From Hyphococcus formosus (lineage in GTDB: Bacteria; Pseudomonadota; Alphaproteobacteria; Caulobacterales; Parvularculaceae), in assembly GCF_046736345.1 (NCBI RefSeq), contig NZ_CP157210.1, positions 2,046,001 to 2,110,000 of the forward strand: a stretch of DNA of 64,000 nucleotides, given 5' to 3'. Positions 33,326-42,706 of this stretch are shown here, in pieces. Every line of letters starts with the position of its first letter. The stretch's first letter is position 1. The notes beneath the pieces are model-generated. The model did not search any database. It saw only the letters and a program-made list of their open reading frames with translations, and had not been told where the DNA came from. The position numbers and the translations under genes are program-made.

Positions 33326-34666
33326 ATGAAAGACGTCAATACGGCAACCGTCATTTTGGCAGCAGGCCACGGAACGCGGATGAAATCCGCGCTGCCGAAA
33401 GTCATGCACCGGATTGGCGGTCGCGCAATGATTGCGCATGTAATTGATACTGCCGCCTCTCTTTCGCCGGATCGCCTTGTCGTCGTGATCGGTGATCACG
33501 CGCCCCAAATTGGTGACTTCGCGAAAGACATTGACCCGAATATTTCAGTGGCGGTTCAATCACCGCCCCAAGGCACCGGCCATGCAGTAATGCAAGCCAT
33601 GCCCGCCCTTGAAGGATTTTCCGGGGCCGTGTTGGTGCTCTATGCAGACACCCCCCTCGTCACCGCAACGACCCTATCGGCTTTGGCAAAAGAAATTGAA
33701 GATGGTGCCGCCGTTGCTGTTCTCGGTTTTACGCCGAACGACCCCGGCGCATACGGACGATTAAAACGTGACGCTAATGGCGCGCTCTTGGCTATTGTCG
33801 AAGCGAAAGACGCAAGCGAGGACGAACTTGCGATTACGCTTTGCAATTCAGGCGTCATGGCCATCGACAGCGCTTTTCTGAACAAGCGCCTCAATGACAT
33901 CGACGCCAATAATGCCAAGGGCGAATATTATTTGACCGACCTCGTCGAGCTGGCCCGGAACGATAAATTGCGCTGCGCGATTATCGAAGCTGACGAAACA
34001 GAAGTCCTTGGGGTCAATTCACGGGTTGAATTAGCCGAAGTAGAAACCGAATTTCAAAACCGCATGCGCCAGAAGGTGATGGAAAATGGCGCAACCCTTG
34101 CCGACCCGGCGAGCGTTTATTTTTCCTGTGACACCAAAATCGGCCAGGACGTCACCATCGGCCAGAATGTCGTCTTTGGGCTAGGCGTTACGATTGGCGA
34201 CAATGCTGAAATCAAAGCGTTCTCCCATCTTGAAGGCGCAATAATCGGCGAAGGTGCCGCCATTGGCCCGTTCGCGCGCTTACGCCCCGGCGCAACGCTT
34301 GGCCGCGATGCAAAAGTCGGAAATTTTGTCGAAATCAAGAAAGCGCAAATCGGTGATGGCGCAAAGGTCAGCCATCTTTCCTATATCGGTGATGCCGACA
34401 TCGGCGCGGACGCCAATATCGGCGCGGGCACAATTACGTGCAATTATGACGGATACGGAAAATACAAGACAACCATCGGCGCTGGCGCATTTGTCGGTTC
34501 AAATTCATCGCTGGTCGCCCCGGTCACCATTGGCGATGGTGCCTATGTCGGATCAGGATCGGTAATCACAAAAGACGTCGCGCCAGACGACCTTGCGGTT
34601 GCGCGAGGCCGTCAATCTGCGATCAAAGGCTGGGCCGCACGGTTCAGAAAATCAAAACAGAAATAG
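33326..34666 (+). CDS. glmU: Bifunctional UDP-GlcNAc pyrophosphorylase / GlcN-1-P acetyltransferase
   Basis: 446 aa from ATG 33326 (MKDVNTATVILAAGHGTRMK), with AAAGG upstream; the frame begins earlier at a TTG without support. The nucleotidyltransferase domain (L-A-A-G-x-G-T-R-M, then QPPQGTGHAVMQA and LYADTPLV) is followed from about residue 230 by a left-handed beta helix with hexapeptide repeats and the acetyltransferase end (IGAGTITCNYDGYGKYKTTI). It makes UDP-GlcNAc for peptidoglycan and lipid A. The rpiA gene follows after 9 bases. Confidence 0.96.
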   Translation: MKDVNTATVILAAGHGTRMKSALPKVMHRIGGRAMIAHVIDTAASLSPDRLVVVIGDHAPQIGDFAKDIDPNISVAVQSPPQGTGHAVMQAMPALEGFSGAVLVLYADTPLVTATTLSALAKEIEDGAAVAVLGFTPNDPGAYGRLKRDANGALLAIVEAKDASEDELAITLCNSGVMAIDSAFLNKRLNDIDANNAKGEYYLTDLVELARNDKLRCAIIEADETEVLGVNSRVELAEVETEFQNRMRQKVMENGATLADPASVYFSCDTKIGQDVTIGQNVVFGLGVTIGDNAEIKAFSHLEGAIIGEGAAIGPFARLRPGATLGRDAKVGNFVEIKKAQIGDGAKVSHLSYIGDADIGADANIGAGTITCNYDGYGKYKTTIGAGAFVGSNSSLVAPVTIGDGAYVGSGSVITKDVAPDDLAVARGRQSAIKGWAARFRKSKQK

Positions 34667-34675
34667 GACCCCAAA

Positions 34676-35371
34676 ATGGACAAAGAAGCCGGCAAGCGAC
34701 TTGCCGCAGAAGAAGCCGCAAAACACGTAACGAATGATATGACCCTTGGCTTGGGGACAGGGTCTACCGCCCGGTATTTTGTCGACATTATGGGTGAACG
34801 CGTCAAACAGGGCTGGGCGCTGCGAGGCATCCCGACCTCTGAGGAAACGCGCCGTCAGGCCGAAAGCCTTGGCATAGAAATCATCGAACCGGATGAGACA
34901 ACCATTGTCGATCTGGCAATCGACGGCACAGACGAGGCGGATCCGCAATTTAACCTCATCAAAGGTGGCGGCGCGGCCCTCTTGCGGGAAAAGATCGTTG
35001 CCAAAGCCGCACACAAATTCATTGTGATCGCAGATAATTCAAAGCGCGTTGTTGCGCTGGGCGCTTTTCCGTTGCCGATTGAAATTTCTCCCTATAGCTG
35101 GGCATTGACGGTCAAGGCCATTCGCGAGGCGCTCTCGGCCAATGGCTTCCCGTCCCCTCGGCTGACCCTGCGCGCCAAAGACGGCGCACCGGTCAAAACC
35201 GATGGCGGCAATCTGATTATCGACGCAGAACTCGGCCGTATTGATGATCCGGCGTCGCTTGAACGGATCTTGGCAGCCATTCCCGGCGTGCTTGAAAGCG
35301 GCTTATTCTGCGGCATGGCGGATATGATCATTTACGGCGACACCGACGGTGTCAGCGTCGTCAAGCCATAA
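34676..35371 (+). CDS. rpiA: Ribose-5-phosphate isomerase A
   Basis: 231 aa. MTLGLGTGSTARYFVDIMGE, IDGTDEADPQFNLIKGGGAA and LLREKIVAKAAHKFIVIAD are the RpiA signatures, including the catalytic Glu in the LLREK loop. Interconverts ribose-5-phosphate and ribulose-5-phosphate in the pentose phosphate pathway. Follows glmU by 9 bases, likely co-transcribed. The rpiA and gor genes are often close together in alphaproteobacteria, as here. Confidence 0.97.
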   Translation: MDKEAGKRLAAEEAAKHVTNDMTLGLGTGSTARYFVDIMGERVKQGWALRGIPTSEETRRQAESLGIEIIEPDETTIVDLAIDGTDEADPQFNLIKGGGAALLREKIVAKAAHKFIVIADNSKRVVALGAFPLPIEISPYSWALTVKAIREALSANGFPSPRLTLRAKDGAPVKTDGGNLIIDAELGRIDDPASLERILAAIPGVLESGLFCGMADMIIYGDTDGVSVVKP

Positions 35372-35398
35372 CACGTTCATTTGATCGTCCGGCCTTTG

Positions 35399-35423
35399 CG
35401 CTAGCCCCTTCCGCAGGCTAGCG
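35399..35423. repeat. Perfect 8-bp hairpin between rpiA and a hypothetical gene
   Basis: CGCTAGCC at 35399-35406 pairs with GGCTAGCG at 35416-35423 around a 9-base loop. No T-run follows. It may be an mRNA processing or stabilising element in the rpiA-to-gor unit. Confidence 0.55.
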
Positions 35424-35449
35424 TGCGCCCCTAATTTAGAGACAACGAT

Positions 35450-35965
35450 ATGACGCAATCGCGATTTGAAAAACTGCAAGAGGCCATTCGCACCTATGGT
35501 GCCGCGGCATTTGAAAATCTTCTTCGGTGCAAGGGCCTCGGCGAGGCCATTCTCGATGGCTTTCCCGCCTATCTTGGCTGCGACCCGAAATGCGTGACCG
35601 CCGTTCCGGCGCAGGGGCAATTTGACCCACGCAAGGATTATGGCGAAGACGCGTTCAGCTATCGCCAGAAACAGGTCATCGTGCTGGAGCCGATCCAGTT
35701 CGGCATCGCACTCACCGTCAAGAATTTCGAGGATTCCGGCTCTTTATGGCTCCGCACGGCGCTTTCCATTGAGGTCACCGGTGATACTTTTGATGTTTTT
35801 GTGGCGCAGCAGCCGATTATCCGTGTGCCGCTTGAATATACCGATAAGCTAGAGCCTATTTATAACGCGATATATCGCGAATTTTTGAATACATTTCAAC
35901 TCGAAGTGCTCGAGTTTAATGATAAGCGTTTTGAAACCCGTATTGGATTTGTTCCGGAAAAATAA
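35450..35965 (+). CDS. Conserved-looking hypothetical protein
   Basis: 171 aa, not recognised. No signal peptide or membrane helix. Helical start (RFEKLQEAIRTYGAAAFENL), a central Cys pair (LGCDPKCVTAVPAQG), then beta-rich sequence ending VLEFNDKRFETRIGFVP. The composition matches its housekeeping neighbours, so it is unlikely to be foreign. It sits between rpiA and the glutathione reductase gene, directly abutting the latter; a link to redox or sugar phosphate metabolism would be guesswork. Confidence 0.75.
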   Translation: MTQSRFEKLQEAIRTYGAAAFENLLRCKGLGEAILDGFPAYLGCDPKCVTAVPAQGQFDPRKDYGEDAFSYRQKQVIVLEPIQFGIALTVKNFEDSGSLWLRTALSIEVTGDTFDVFVAQQPIIRVPLEYTDKLEPIYNAIYREFLNTFQLEVLEFNDKRFETRIGFVPEK

Positions 35966-37348
35966 GTGATTTCTATGACCAAGTATGATTATGACCTGTT
36001 TACAATTGGTGCCGGCTCAGGCGGCGTACGTGCCTCGCGCCTGGCCTCGACCTATGGAGCGAAAGTCGGCATCGCAGAGGAATATCGTGTCGGCGGCACA
36101 TGCGTCATTCGCGGCTGCGTTCCTAAAAAATATCTCGTTTACGCAAGTGAATATGGTCACGGGTTCGAACATGCGAAAGGTTATGGCTGGTCTGCCGACA
36201 ACGTATCCTTTGACTGGTCTACGTTGATTGCGAACAAGGACAATGAAATTGACCGGCTGAATGGCATCTATATTCGCAATCTGAAAAATGCGGGTACGGA
36301 GATTTTTCAGTCGAGAGCAACCATCAAGGACGCCCATACGATTCACCTTGAGGCCGAAAACCGTGACATAACAGCGGAGCGGATTCTCATTGCCACGGGC
36401 GGCACGCCTTGGGTTGATGAAAGCGTGCCCGGACATGATCTCGGCATAACCTCAAACGAGGCATTCCACCTTGAAAAGCTTCCAAAACATGTGGTTGTCG
36501 CGGGCGGCGGCTATATCGCCATTGAGTTCGCCTGTATCTTCAAGGGCCTTGGCTGCGACGTTTGCCTTGTCTATCGCGGGGAAGATATCTTGCGTTATTT
36601 CGATGCGGATATTTCCGTGCAGGTTCACAATGAACTACAGCGCCAAGGTATTCGGGTCATTACACAATCGGTTTTCGAGAAAATTGAAAAACGCGAAGGC
36701 GATGAAAAGCGGGTTCATCTCAGCAATGGCACGCATATCGATACGGACCTTATTTTTTGGGCCGTCGGCCGCAAGCCAGCCACAAACGGCCTCGGGCTTG
36801 AAAATGCTGGCGTCGAGATGACAAAAAATGGCGCGATCAAAGTCGATGACCAATCGAGAACATCCGTAGACAACATTTTTGCTGTCGGTGATGTCACCGA
36901 TCGGGTCAACCTGACCCCGGTTGCTATTCGTGAAGGCGCGGCATTTGCTGAGACCTTTTATAACGATAATCCAACTGAGACAGACTATCGCTTCATTCCA
37001 AAAGCGGTGTTCTCGCAGCCACCGGTTGGTTCAGTCGGTTATGCAGAGCATGAAGCGCGCGCGGAATTTGAAAATATCGACATTTACAAAACCAATTTCC
37101 GCTCAATGAAACACATCCTGACCGGTTCTGAAGAGCGGGTTTTGATGAAGCTCGTCGTCGATGGCGATACCGACCGGGTTTTGGGCTGTCATATTGTTGG
37201 CGACGAAGCAGCGGAAATGATCCAGTGCGTTGCGATTGCGGTCAAAGCCGGCCTCAAGAAAAAGGACTTTGACGCCACGGTTGCGCTACACCCCACCATC
37301 GCCGAAGAGTTGGTGACCATGAAAGAGAAATTCGTCCCTGACGTTTAA
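35966..37348 (+). CDS. gor: Glutathione-disulfide reductase
   Basis: About 460 aa. FAD-binding DLFTIGAGSGGVRASRLAS, redox pair in GGTCVIRGCVPKKYLVYAS (C-x4-C), second nucleotide-binding motif VVAGGGYIAIEFACIFKGLG, and the interface ending ATVALHPTIAEELVTMKEKF with the catalytic His-Glu pair. It reduces oxidised glutathione with NADPH. Two starts are possible: GTG 35966 (GGAA about 7 bases upstream) and ATG 35975 (MTKYDYDLF, the more conserved N-terminus). The preceding stop ends at 35965. Confidence 0.96.
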   Translation: MISMTKYDYDLFTIGAGSGGVRASRLASTYGAKVGIAEEYRVGGTCVIRGCVPKKYLVYASEYGHGFEHAKGYGWSADNVSFDWSTLIANKDNEIDRLNGIYIRNLKNAGTEIFQSRATIKDAHTIHLEAENRDITAERILIATGGTPWVDESVPGHDLGITSNEAFHLEKLPKHVVVAGGGYIAIEFACIFKGLGCDVCLVYRGEDILRYFDADISVQVHNELQRQGIRVITQSVFEKIEKREGDEKRVHLSNGTHIDTDLIFWAVGRKPATNGLGLENAGVEMTKNGAIKVDDQSRTSVDNIFAVGDVTDRVNLTPVAIREGAAFAETFYNDNPTETDYRFIPKAVFSQPPVGSVGYAEHEARAEFENIDIYKTNFRSMKHILTGSEERVLMKLVVDGDTDRVLGCHIVGDEAAEMIQCVAIAVKAGLKKKDFDATVALHPTIAEELVTMKEKFVPDV

Positions 37349-37494
37349 TGCCAATTTCTCATTAGGTTGTGGTGTATTCTGTCACCACAACCAGCCGACT
37401 GCGAGCTAATGTTGCGCTGCACAAGAGGTTCGGCTATCACTCCCTCCGATTAGGAAAAAACGGCGCACGAGCCGTCCGAGGAAGGGAATGAATT

Positions 37495-39090
37495 ATGGCG
37501 ACGAATATCGGTGGGTTGGAAATTCTTGGGGATTTGACGGCGGAAGACCGGGAAATCCTGACAGAAAAGAATGCGGTATTTCTCGCCGGATTGGTGGATG
37601 AATTTGCGGCACGCCGCGATGACCTCTTAAAAGCCCGCGCGGCGTGGCAATCAAAAATCGATGCTGGGGACCTGCCCGCATTCCGCGACGATTCAAAAGA
37701 CGTACGTGCTGGCGACTGGCGCGTTGGCGATCTGCCCGCCGATTTGCTCGACCGCCGTGTCGAAATCACCGGCCCTGTCGAGCGCAAGATGATTATCAAT
37801 GCGCTCAACGCGGACGTAAAAGTTTTCATGGCCGATTTCGAAGATGCGCTGGCACCGACTTGGCGCAATGTCATCGAAGGTCAGATCAATCTGCGCGATG
37901 CCGTCAACCGCACGATCAGCTTTGACGACCCGAAAAGCGGTAAGGCCTATCGGCTGAACGATGATCCAGCGACGTTGATCGCCCGGGTGCGCGGCCTGCA
38001 TCTTGATGAAAAACATGTGCTGCGCAATGGCAAGCCGATCCCCGGCTGTCTGATGGACTTTGCGCTTTACTTTCTCACGAACCAGGAACAGCTGCGCAAA
38101 AATGGCTCCGGCCCCTATTTCTATGTGCCTAAGCTCGAACATTACGAAGAAGCGCGCTGGTGGAACGAAGTCTTTGTCCGTGCACAGAACCATGTTGGCC
38201 TGCCGGTCGGGACGATCAAAGCGACAATGCTAATCGAAACGCTACCCGCAGTGTTTGAAATGGACGAGATTTTATATGAGCTAAAAGATCACGCGGCGGC
38301 GCTGAACTGTGGGCGCTGGGACTATATTTTCAGCTATATCAAGACACTGAAAAACCATGGTGACCGGATGTTGCCGGACCGGCACGCCGTTGGGATGGAT
38401 AAGCCATTCCTTGATGCTTATTCGCGGCTTTTAATCCGTACCTGCCACCGCCGCGGCGCGCTCGCCATGGGCGGTATGTCGGCTTTCTTGCCCGCCAAGA
38501 CGCCTGATGAAGACGCAGCGAACAAAGAAAAAGTCCGCGCCGACAAACAGCGCGAGGCTGACAATGGCCATGATGGATCATGGATCGCGCACCCGGCTCT
38601 CTCGGATGTTGTAAACAAGGTTTATTCCGATGCGTTTAAAGCTGGCAAAACCAATCAGCTCGACGTAACCCGTGAGAGCGATGACGAAATCACGGCTGCT
38701 GACCTTGTCGAAACGCCAGAAGGTCCGTTCACGGAAGATGGCCTGCGGAACAATATTCGCGTCGCGGTTCAATATATCGAAGCCTGGCTTGGTGGCCTCG
38801 GCGCAGTGGCGATCTACGGCCTCATGGAAGATGCCGCAACGGCCGAAATTTCCCGCGCTTCAATCTGGCAATGGATTAAAAACGGTGCGACCCTTTCAAA
38901 TGGCGAGACCATGACCGTGGACTATTTCCGCAAGGTCATGGCCGAAGAGCTAGAGGTCGTGAAATCCGAAGTTGGTGATGACCGCTGGGAAAATGGTCAC
39001 TTCAAAGAAGCCATCGCCCTGTTGGACGATCTGTGCGTCTCTGAAAAATTTGACACCTTCCTGACATTAGGCGCTTATCGCGCCCTTTAA
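37495..39090 (+). CDS. aceB: Malate synthase A
   Basis: 531 aa, the length of the A form. VKVFMADFEDALAPTWRNVI, LHLDEKHVLRNGKPIPG, GTIKATMLIETLPAVFEMDE and CGRWDYIFSYIKTL are family signatures covering the Mg and glyoxylate sites; the catalytic Asp is in the C-terminal domain (ASIWQWIKNGATLSNG region). It condenses glyoxylate and acetyl-CoA in the glyoxylate shunt. No isocitrate lyase gene is nearby. GGAAGGGAATGAATT precedes the ATG. 146 gene-free bases separate it from gor. Confidence 0.96.
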   Translation: MATNIGGLEILGDLTAEDREILTEKNAVFLAGLVDEFAARRDDLLKARAAWQSKIDAGDLPAFRDDSKDVRAGDWRVGDLPADLLDRRVEITGPVERKMIINALNADVKVFMADFEDALAPTWRNVIEGQINLRDAVNRTISFDDPKSGKAYRLNDDPATLIARVRGLHLDEKHVLRNGKPIPGCLMDFALYFLTNQEQLRKNGSGPYFYVPKLEHYEEARWWNEVFVRAQNHVGLPVGTIKATMLIETLPAVFEMDEILYELKDHAAALNCGRWDYIFSYIKTLKNHGDRMLPDRHAVGMDKPFLDAYSRLLIRTCHRRGALAMGGMSAFLPAKTPDEDAANKEKVRADKQREADNGHDGSWIAHPALSDVVNKVYSDAFKAGKTNQLDVTRESDDEITAADLVETPEGPFTEDGLRNNIRVAVQYIEAWLGGLGAVAIYGLMEDAATAEISRASIWQWIKNGATLSNGETMTVDYFRKVMAEELEVVKSEVGDDRWENGHFKEAIALLDDLCVSEKFDTFLTLGAYRAL

Positions 39091-39100
39091 GCAGAAATGA

Positions 39101-39631
39101 CTACCGGCACTCGGCTGCAGCGCGGTCGAGTGCCGCTGACACACCGCGTAACGAGATCACATAGCTCGTCGCGGTTCCGCGCTGGGAAACGGCGCTGACC
39201 CGCATATCCGCCCCGCGCCGCATCGCCCGGATCAACCGGTCTTCTTCCGATGCAGACTCGATAAAAGCCTCATTATCCGACACATACATGTCCCATTTAT
39301 CGGACCCGATCCGCAATGTCGGCTCTGGCTTGCTGTTCAGCGTATAGCCAGTCATCAGGCTGGGCTGTTCTTTCGCGGCACCCGATTTCCAGCTGGCAAT
39401 GAGGAAGAAAACATCACCGTGATTCACTGATTTCGGTGATTTATCAGTGGCTTCCGTCGCGGCGAAACAGATTTTTTCACCATCAACTTCGCGCACGAAA
39501 ACACTCCAGTCCCGGAAATTCGCTTTTGCTTCAGGTTGTTGGGCGACTGCCGCCGATGAGCCAACGGCGCACCCCGCAGCAACAAGACCAGAAATAATGG
39601 CAAATTTTGTGGAAAACGGCTTGCGAGACAT
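39101..39631 (-). CDS. IalB-family secreted protein
   Basis: 176 aa with a Sec signal (FAIISGLVAAGCAVGSSAAVAQ). The core FRDWSVFVREVDGEKICFAA and a late hydrophilic half with a C-terminal Cys (DRAAAECR) match the invasion-associated locus B family, widespread in free-living alphaproteobacteria where it has no link with invasion. A disulfide between the two Cys in the mature part is likely. It is convergent with malate synthase (10 bases apart) and divergent from acnA. Confidence 0.83.
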   Translation of the reverse strand: MSRKPFSTKFAIISGLVAAGCAVGSSAAVAQQPEAKANFRDWSVFVREVDGEKICFAATEATDKSPKSVNHGDVFFLIASWKSGAAKEQPSLMTGYTLNSKPEPTLRIGSDKWDMYVSDNEAFIESASEEDRLIRAMRRGADMRVSAVSQRGTATSYVISLRGVSAALDRAAAECR

Positions 39632-39904
39632 GGAAACTATGCTCCCTCGATGCGAACTGATAAGGCGAAATCGTCAAATTTATTCGCCACATAGCATAGT
39701 TCTAAATTTGTCGCGACTGTGACGTTTAGAAGAATTGCAAGCGGCGCGCCCATGGGCCATAACGGCGCGGAATTTCATACATTTTTTAGCGCCGTTTCGA
39801 TATCCGAGTTCCACAGAGGCGACGCTGGATTTTTGTTTTACCGCGCACCTGATGGGACAGGTCTCCACCTGCTCCCCTGACGGCGCACCAACCGGAGGGA
39901 ATTG

Positions 39905-42574
39905 ATGATACCCGGACGCGACTCACTAAAGACCAAAAAGACGCTGACTGTCGGCGGCTCTAAATATTCTTATTACAGCTTGAAAGAAGCTGAGAAGCAT
40001 ATTGGCGATATTTCACGTTTGCCATTCTCACTGAAAGTTCTTCTCGAAAACCTTCTTCGATTCGAAGACGATCGCTCAGTCACCGTCGATGACATCAAAG
40101 CGTTTGCGGATTGGCTCGGCAAAGGCAAATCAACACGCGAGATCGCATACCGCCCTGCGCGCGTTTTGATGCAAGACTTCACCGGCGTACCTGCGGTTGT
40201 TGACCTTGCCGCCATGCGCGACGCGATGAAAACCCTTGGCGAAGACCCAGAGAAAATTAATCCGCTGGCACCGGTCGACCTCGTAATCGACCACTCAGTG
40301 ATGGTTGACTATTTTGGCGGCGAAAACGCTTTCGAGAAAAACGTTGACCGCGAATATGAGCGCAATGGCGAGCGTTATAAATTCCTGAAATGGGGCCAGG
40401 GCGCGTTCGACAATTTCCGCGTTGTGCCACCGGGCACAGGTATCTGCCACCAGGTCAATCTTGAATATCTTGCACAGACGGTCTGGACGGCGCAGTCAAA
40501 CGGCGAAACTTTTGCCTACCCTGACACATTGGTTGGCACCGATAGCCACACAACAATGGTCAATGGTTTGTCCGTACTCGGATGGGGTGTTGGCGGTATC
40601 GAAGCTGAAGCGGCGATGCTCGGTCAGCCGGTATCAATGCTGATCCCTGAAGTGATCGGTTTCAAACTGACTGGTAAATTGCCAGAAGGCGCAACGGCTA
40701 CTGACCTCGTTCTCGTGATCGTGGAAATGCTCCGCAAAAAAGGTGTTGTTGGTAAGTTCGTTGAATTCTACGGCCCGGGCCTTGACCATCTCGCACTCGA
40801 AGATCAGGCGACCATCGCCAATATGGCACCGGAATATGGCGCAACTTGCGGCTTCTTCCCGGTCGATGACGAAACACTTCGCTATCTCAAAGCGACAGGT
40901 CGCGAAGATGACCGCGTTGCGCTGGTCGAAGCCTACGCAAAAGAGCAGGGCATGTGGCGTGAAAAAGATACGCCGGATCCTGTCTTTACAGACACGCTCG
41001 AACTTGAGCTTTCTTCGGTCGTACCTTCACTTGCGGGTCCGAAACGCCCACAAGACCGGATCGCCCTTGACCGCGCACCGCAAGGTTTTGCCGAATCGCT
41101 GAATACGGAATATGGTAAAATCGACGAAGCCGACAAACGCTTCCCTGTAAAAGGCGAAGACTATGATCTCGGCCATGGTGACGTCACCATCGCGGCGATT
41201 ACGTCTTGCACGAACACATCCAACCCATCCGTGCTGATTGCCGCGGGTCTTGTCGCACGCAACGCCCGCGCCAAAGGCCTGACCGTTAAGCCATGGGTTA
41301 AAACATCACTCGCACCGGGTAGCCAGGTCGTGACCGATTATCTCGACGCGGCTGGTCTTAGCGATGATCTTGATTCGCTCGGCTTTAACCTTGTCGGTTA
41401 TGGTTGCACGACCTGTATCGGTAACTCAGGCCCATTGCCTGCGCCGATCTCCAACACCATTCAGGAAAATGACCTCGCCGTTGCTTCGGTGCTTTCTGGC
41501 AACCGCAACTTCGAAGGTCGTATTTCTCAAGACGTTCGCGCGAACTATCTCGCATCACCGCCATTGGTTGTTGCCTATGCGATTGCCGGATCGATGAATG
41601 TCAATATGACAACTGACCCGCTCGGCAAGGATGCGGATGGCAATGACGTTTACCTGAAAGACATCTGGCCGTCGAATAAAGAGATCGCCGATGTGGTCCG
41701 TGAACATGTCACCGCGCAAATGTTTTCGTCGCGCTATGCGGACGTATTCAAAGGCGACGAAAAATGGCAGGCAATTGATGCTGGCGACGGCCAGACCTAT
41801 CAGTGGCCGGCTTCAACCTATGTTGCGAACCCGCCATATTTCGAAGGCATGAGCAAAGAGCCAAAAGCGGTTGAACCAATCGCCGGTGCTCGGGTACTCG
41901 CGCTGTTTGGCGACTCGATCACAACCGACCACATTTCTCCGGCCGGTTCGATCAAAGAAGACAGCCCTGCGGGCGAATATCTGAAATCGCATCAGGTTCC
42001 TGTGGCGGAGTTCAATTCCTATGGCTCACGTCGCGGTAACCACGAAGTCATGATGCGCGGTACATTCGCGAATATTCGGATCAAGAACCAAATGCTTCCG
42101 GGTACTGAAGGTGGCGTCACAAAGTATAACGGTGAAGAAATGCCGATTTACGACGCCGCAATGAAGTACAAAAAAGACGGCGCACCATTGGTCGTCTTTG
42201 CGGGCGAGCAATATGGTACGGGCTCGTCTCGTGACTGGGCCGCGAAAGGCACAATCCTTCTCGGGGTTCGCGCGGTTGTCGCTGGTAGCTTTGAACGTAT
42301 CCACCGGTCAAACCTGATCGGCATGGGTGTTCTGCCGCTACAGTTCAAAGAGGGCGAGTCATGGTCATCACTTGGCCTGACAGGCGATGAAGAAATCGAA
42401 ATCCCGGATATCGATAAAATCGAGCCGCGCTCAAACGTAACCATCGCGGTTAAATTCGCGAATGGCGACGTCAAAAACATTGAAGCGCTCGTACGCATCG
42501 ATACTGCTGACGAGCTTGATTATTTCCGTCATGGCGGAATTCTTCATTACGTTATTCGTAAGCTTGCTGCTTAA
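39905..42574 (+). CDS. acnA: Aconitate hydratase A
   Basis: About 889 aa from ATG 39905; the TTG at 39902 is in frame but GGAGGG is better spaced for the ATG. SYYSLKEAEKHIGDISRLPF, VGTDSHTTMVNGLSVLGWGV, ITSCTNTSNPSVLIAAGL and YGCTTCIGNSGPLP carry the three Cys of the 4Fe-4S cluster (one in SCTNTS, two in CTTC). The C-terminal swivel domain has YGSRRGNHEVMMRGTFANIR and GSSRDWAAKG. TCA cycle enzyme converting citrate to isocitrate. Ends in a strong terminator. Confidence 0.98.
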   Translation: MIPGRDSLKTKKTLTVGGSKYSYYSLKEAEKHIGDISRLPFSLKVLLENLLRFEDDRSVTVDDIKAFADWLGKGKSTREIAYRPARVLMQDFTGVPAVVDLAAMRDAMKTLGEDPEKINPLAPVDLVIDHSVMVDYFGGENAFEKNVDREYERNGERYKFLKWGQGAFDNFRVVPPGTGICHQVNLEYLAQTVWTAQSNGETFAYPDTLVGTDSHTTMVNGLSVLGWGVGGIEAEAAMLGQPVSMLIPEVIGFKLTGKLPEGATATDLVLVIVEMLRKKGVVGKFVEFYGPGLDHLALEDQATIANMAPEYGATCGFFPVDDETLRYLKATGREDDRVALVEAYAKEQGMWREKDTPDPVFTDTLELELSSVVPSLAGPKRPQDRIALDRAPQGFAESLNTEYGKIDEADKRFPVKGEDYDLGHGDVTIAAITSCTNTSNPSVLIAAGLVARNARAKGLTVKPWVKTSLAPGSQVVTDYLDAAGLSDDLDSLGFNLVGYGCTTCIGNSGPLPAPISNTIQENDLAVASVLSGNRNFEGRISQDVRANYLASPPLVVAYAIAGSMNVNMTTDPLGKDADGNDVYLKDIWPSNKEIADVVREHVTAQMFSSRYADVFKGDEKWQAIDAGDGQTYQWPASTYVANPPYFEGMSKEPKAVEPIAGARVLALFGDSITTDHISPAGSIKEDSPAGEYLKSHQVPVAEFNSYGSRRGNHEVMMRGTFANIRIKNQMLPGTEGGVTKYNGEEMPIYDAAMKYKKDGAPLVVFAGEQYGTGSSRDWAAKGTILLGVRAVVAGSFERIHRSNLIGMGVLPLQFKEGESWSSLGLTGDEEIEIPDIDKIEPRSNVTIAVKFANGDVKNIEALVRIDTADELDYFRHGGILHYVIRKLAA

Positions 42575-42602
42575 ACAGCAAACGCGAAGTTCTATTATGA
42601 AA

Positions 42603-42632
42603 GCCTGCAACACTTCGTTGCAGGCTTTTTTT
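42603..42632 (+). terminator. Intrinsic terminator of acnA
   Basis: GCCTGCAAC-ACTTC-GTTGCAGGC (9-bp perfect stem, 42603-42625) is followed by T7. About 30 bases after the acnA stop. Confidence 0.95.
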
Positions 42633-42706
42633 ATTTTGAAATATTGACCTAACACCGATAAGTTACTGAAGGGAACGAGAGACCAAACAACCAGAAAGGG
42701 TGTTCG

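Noticed and set aside
33142..33405. 88-residue extension of phosphoglycolate phosphatase
   Set aside because: Conserved HAD sequence begins at MTQDLKGGALIFDLDG; the extension overlaps the promoter side of glmU.
37693..38193. Antisense open frame of 166 codons within malate synthase
   Set aside because: Shadow of a strongly conserved gene; no supporting signals.
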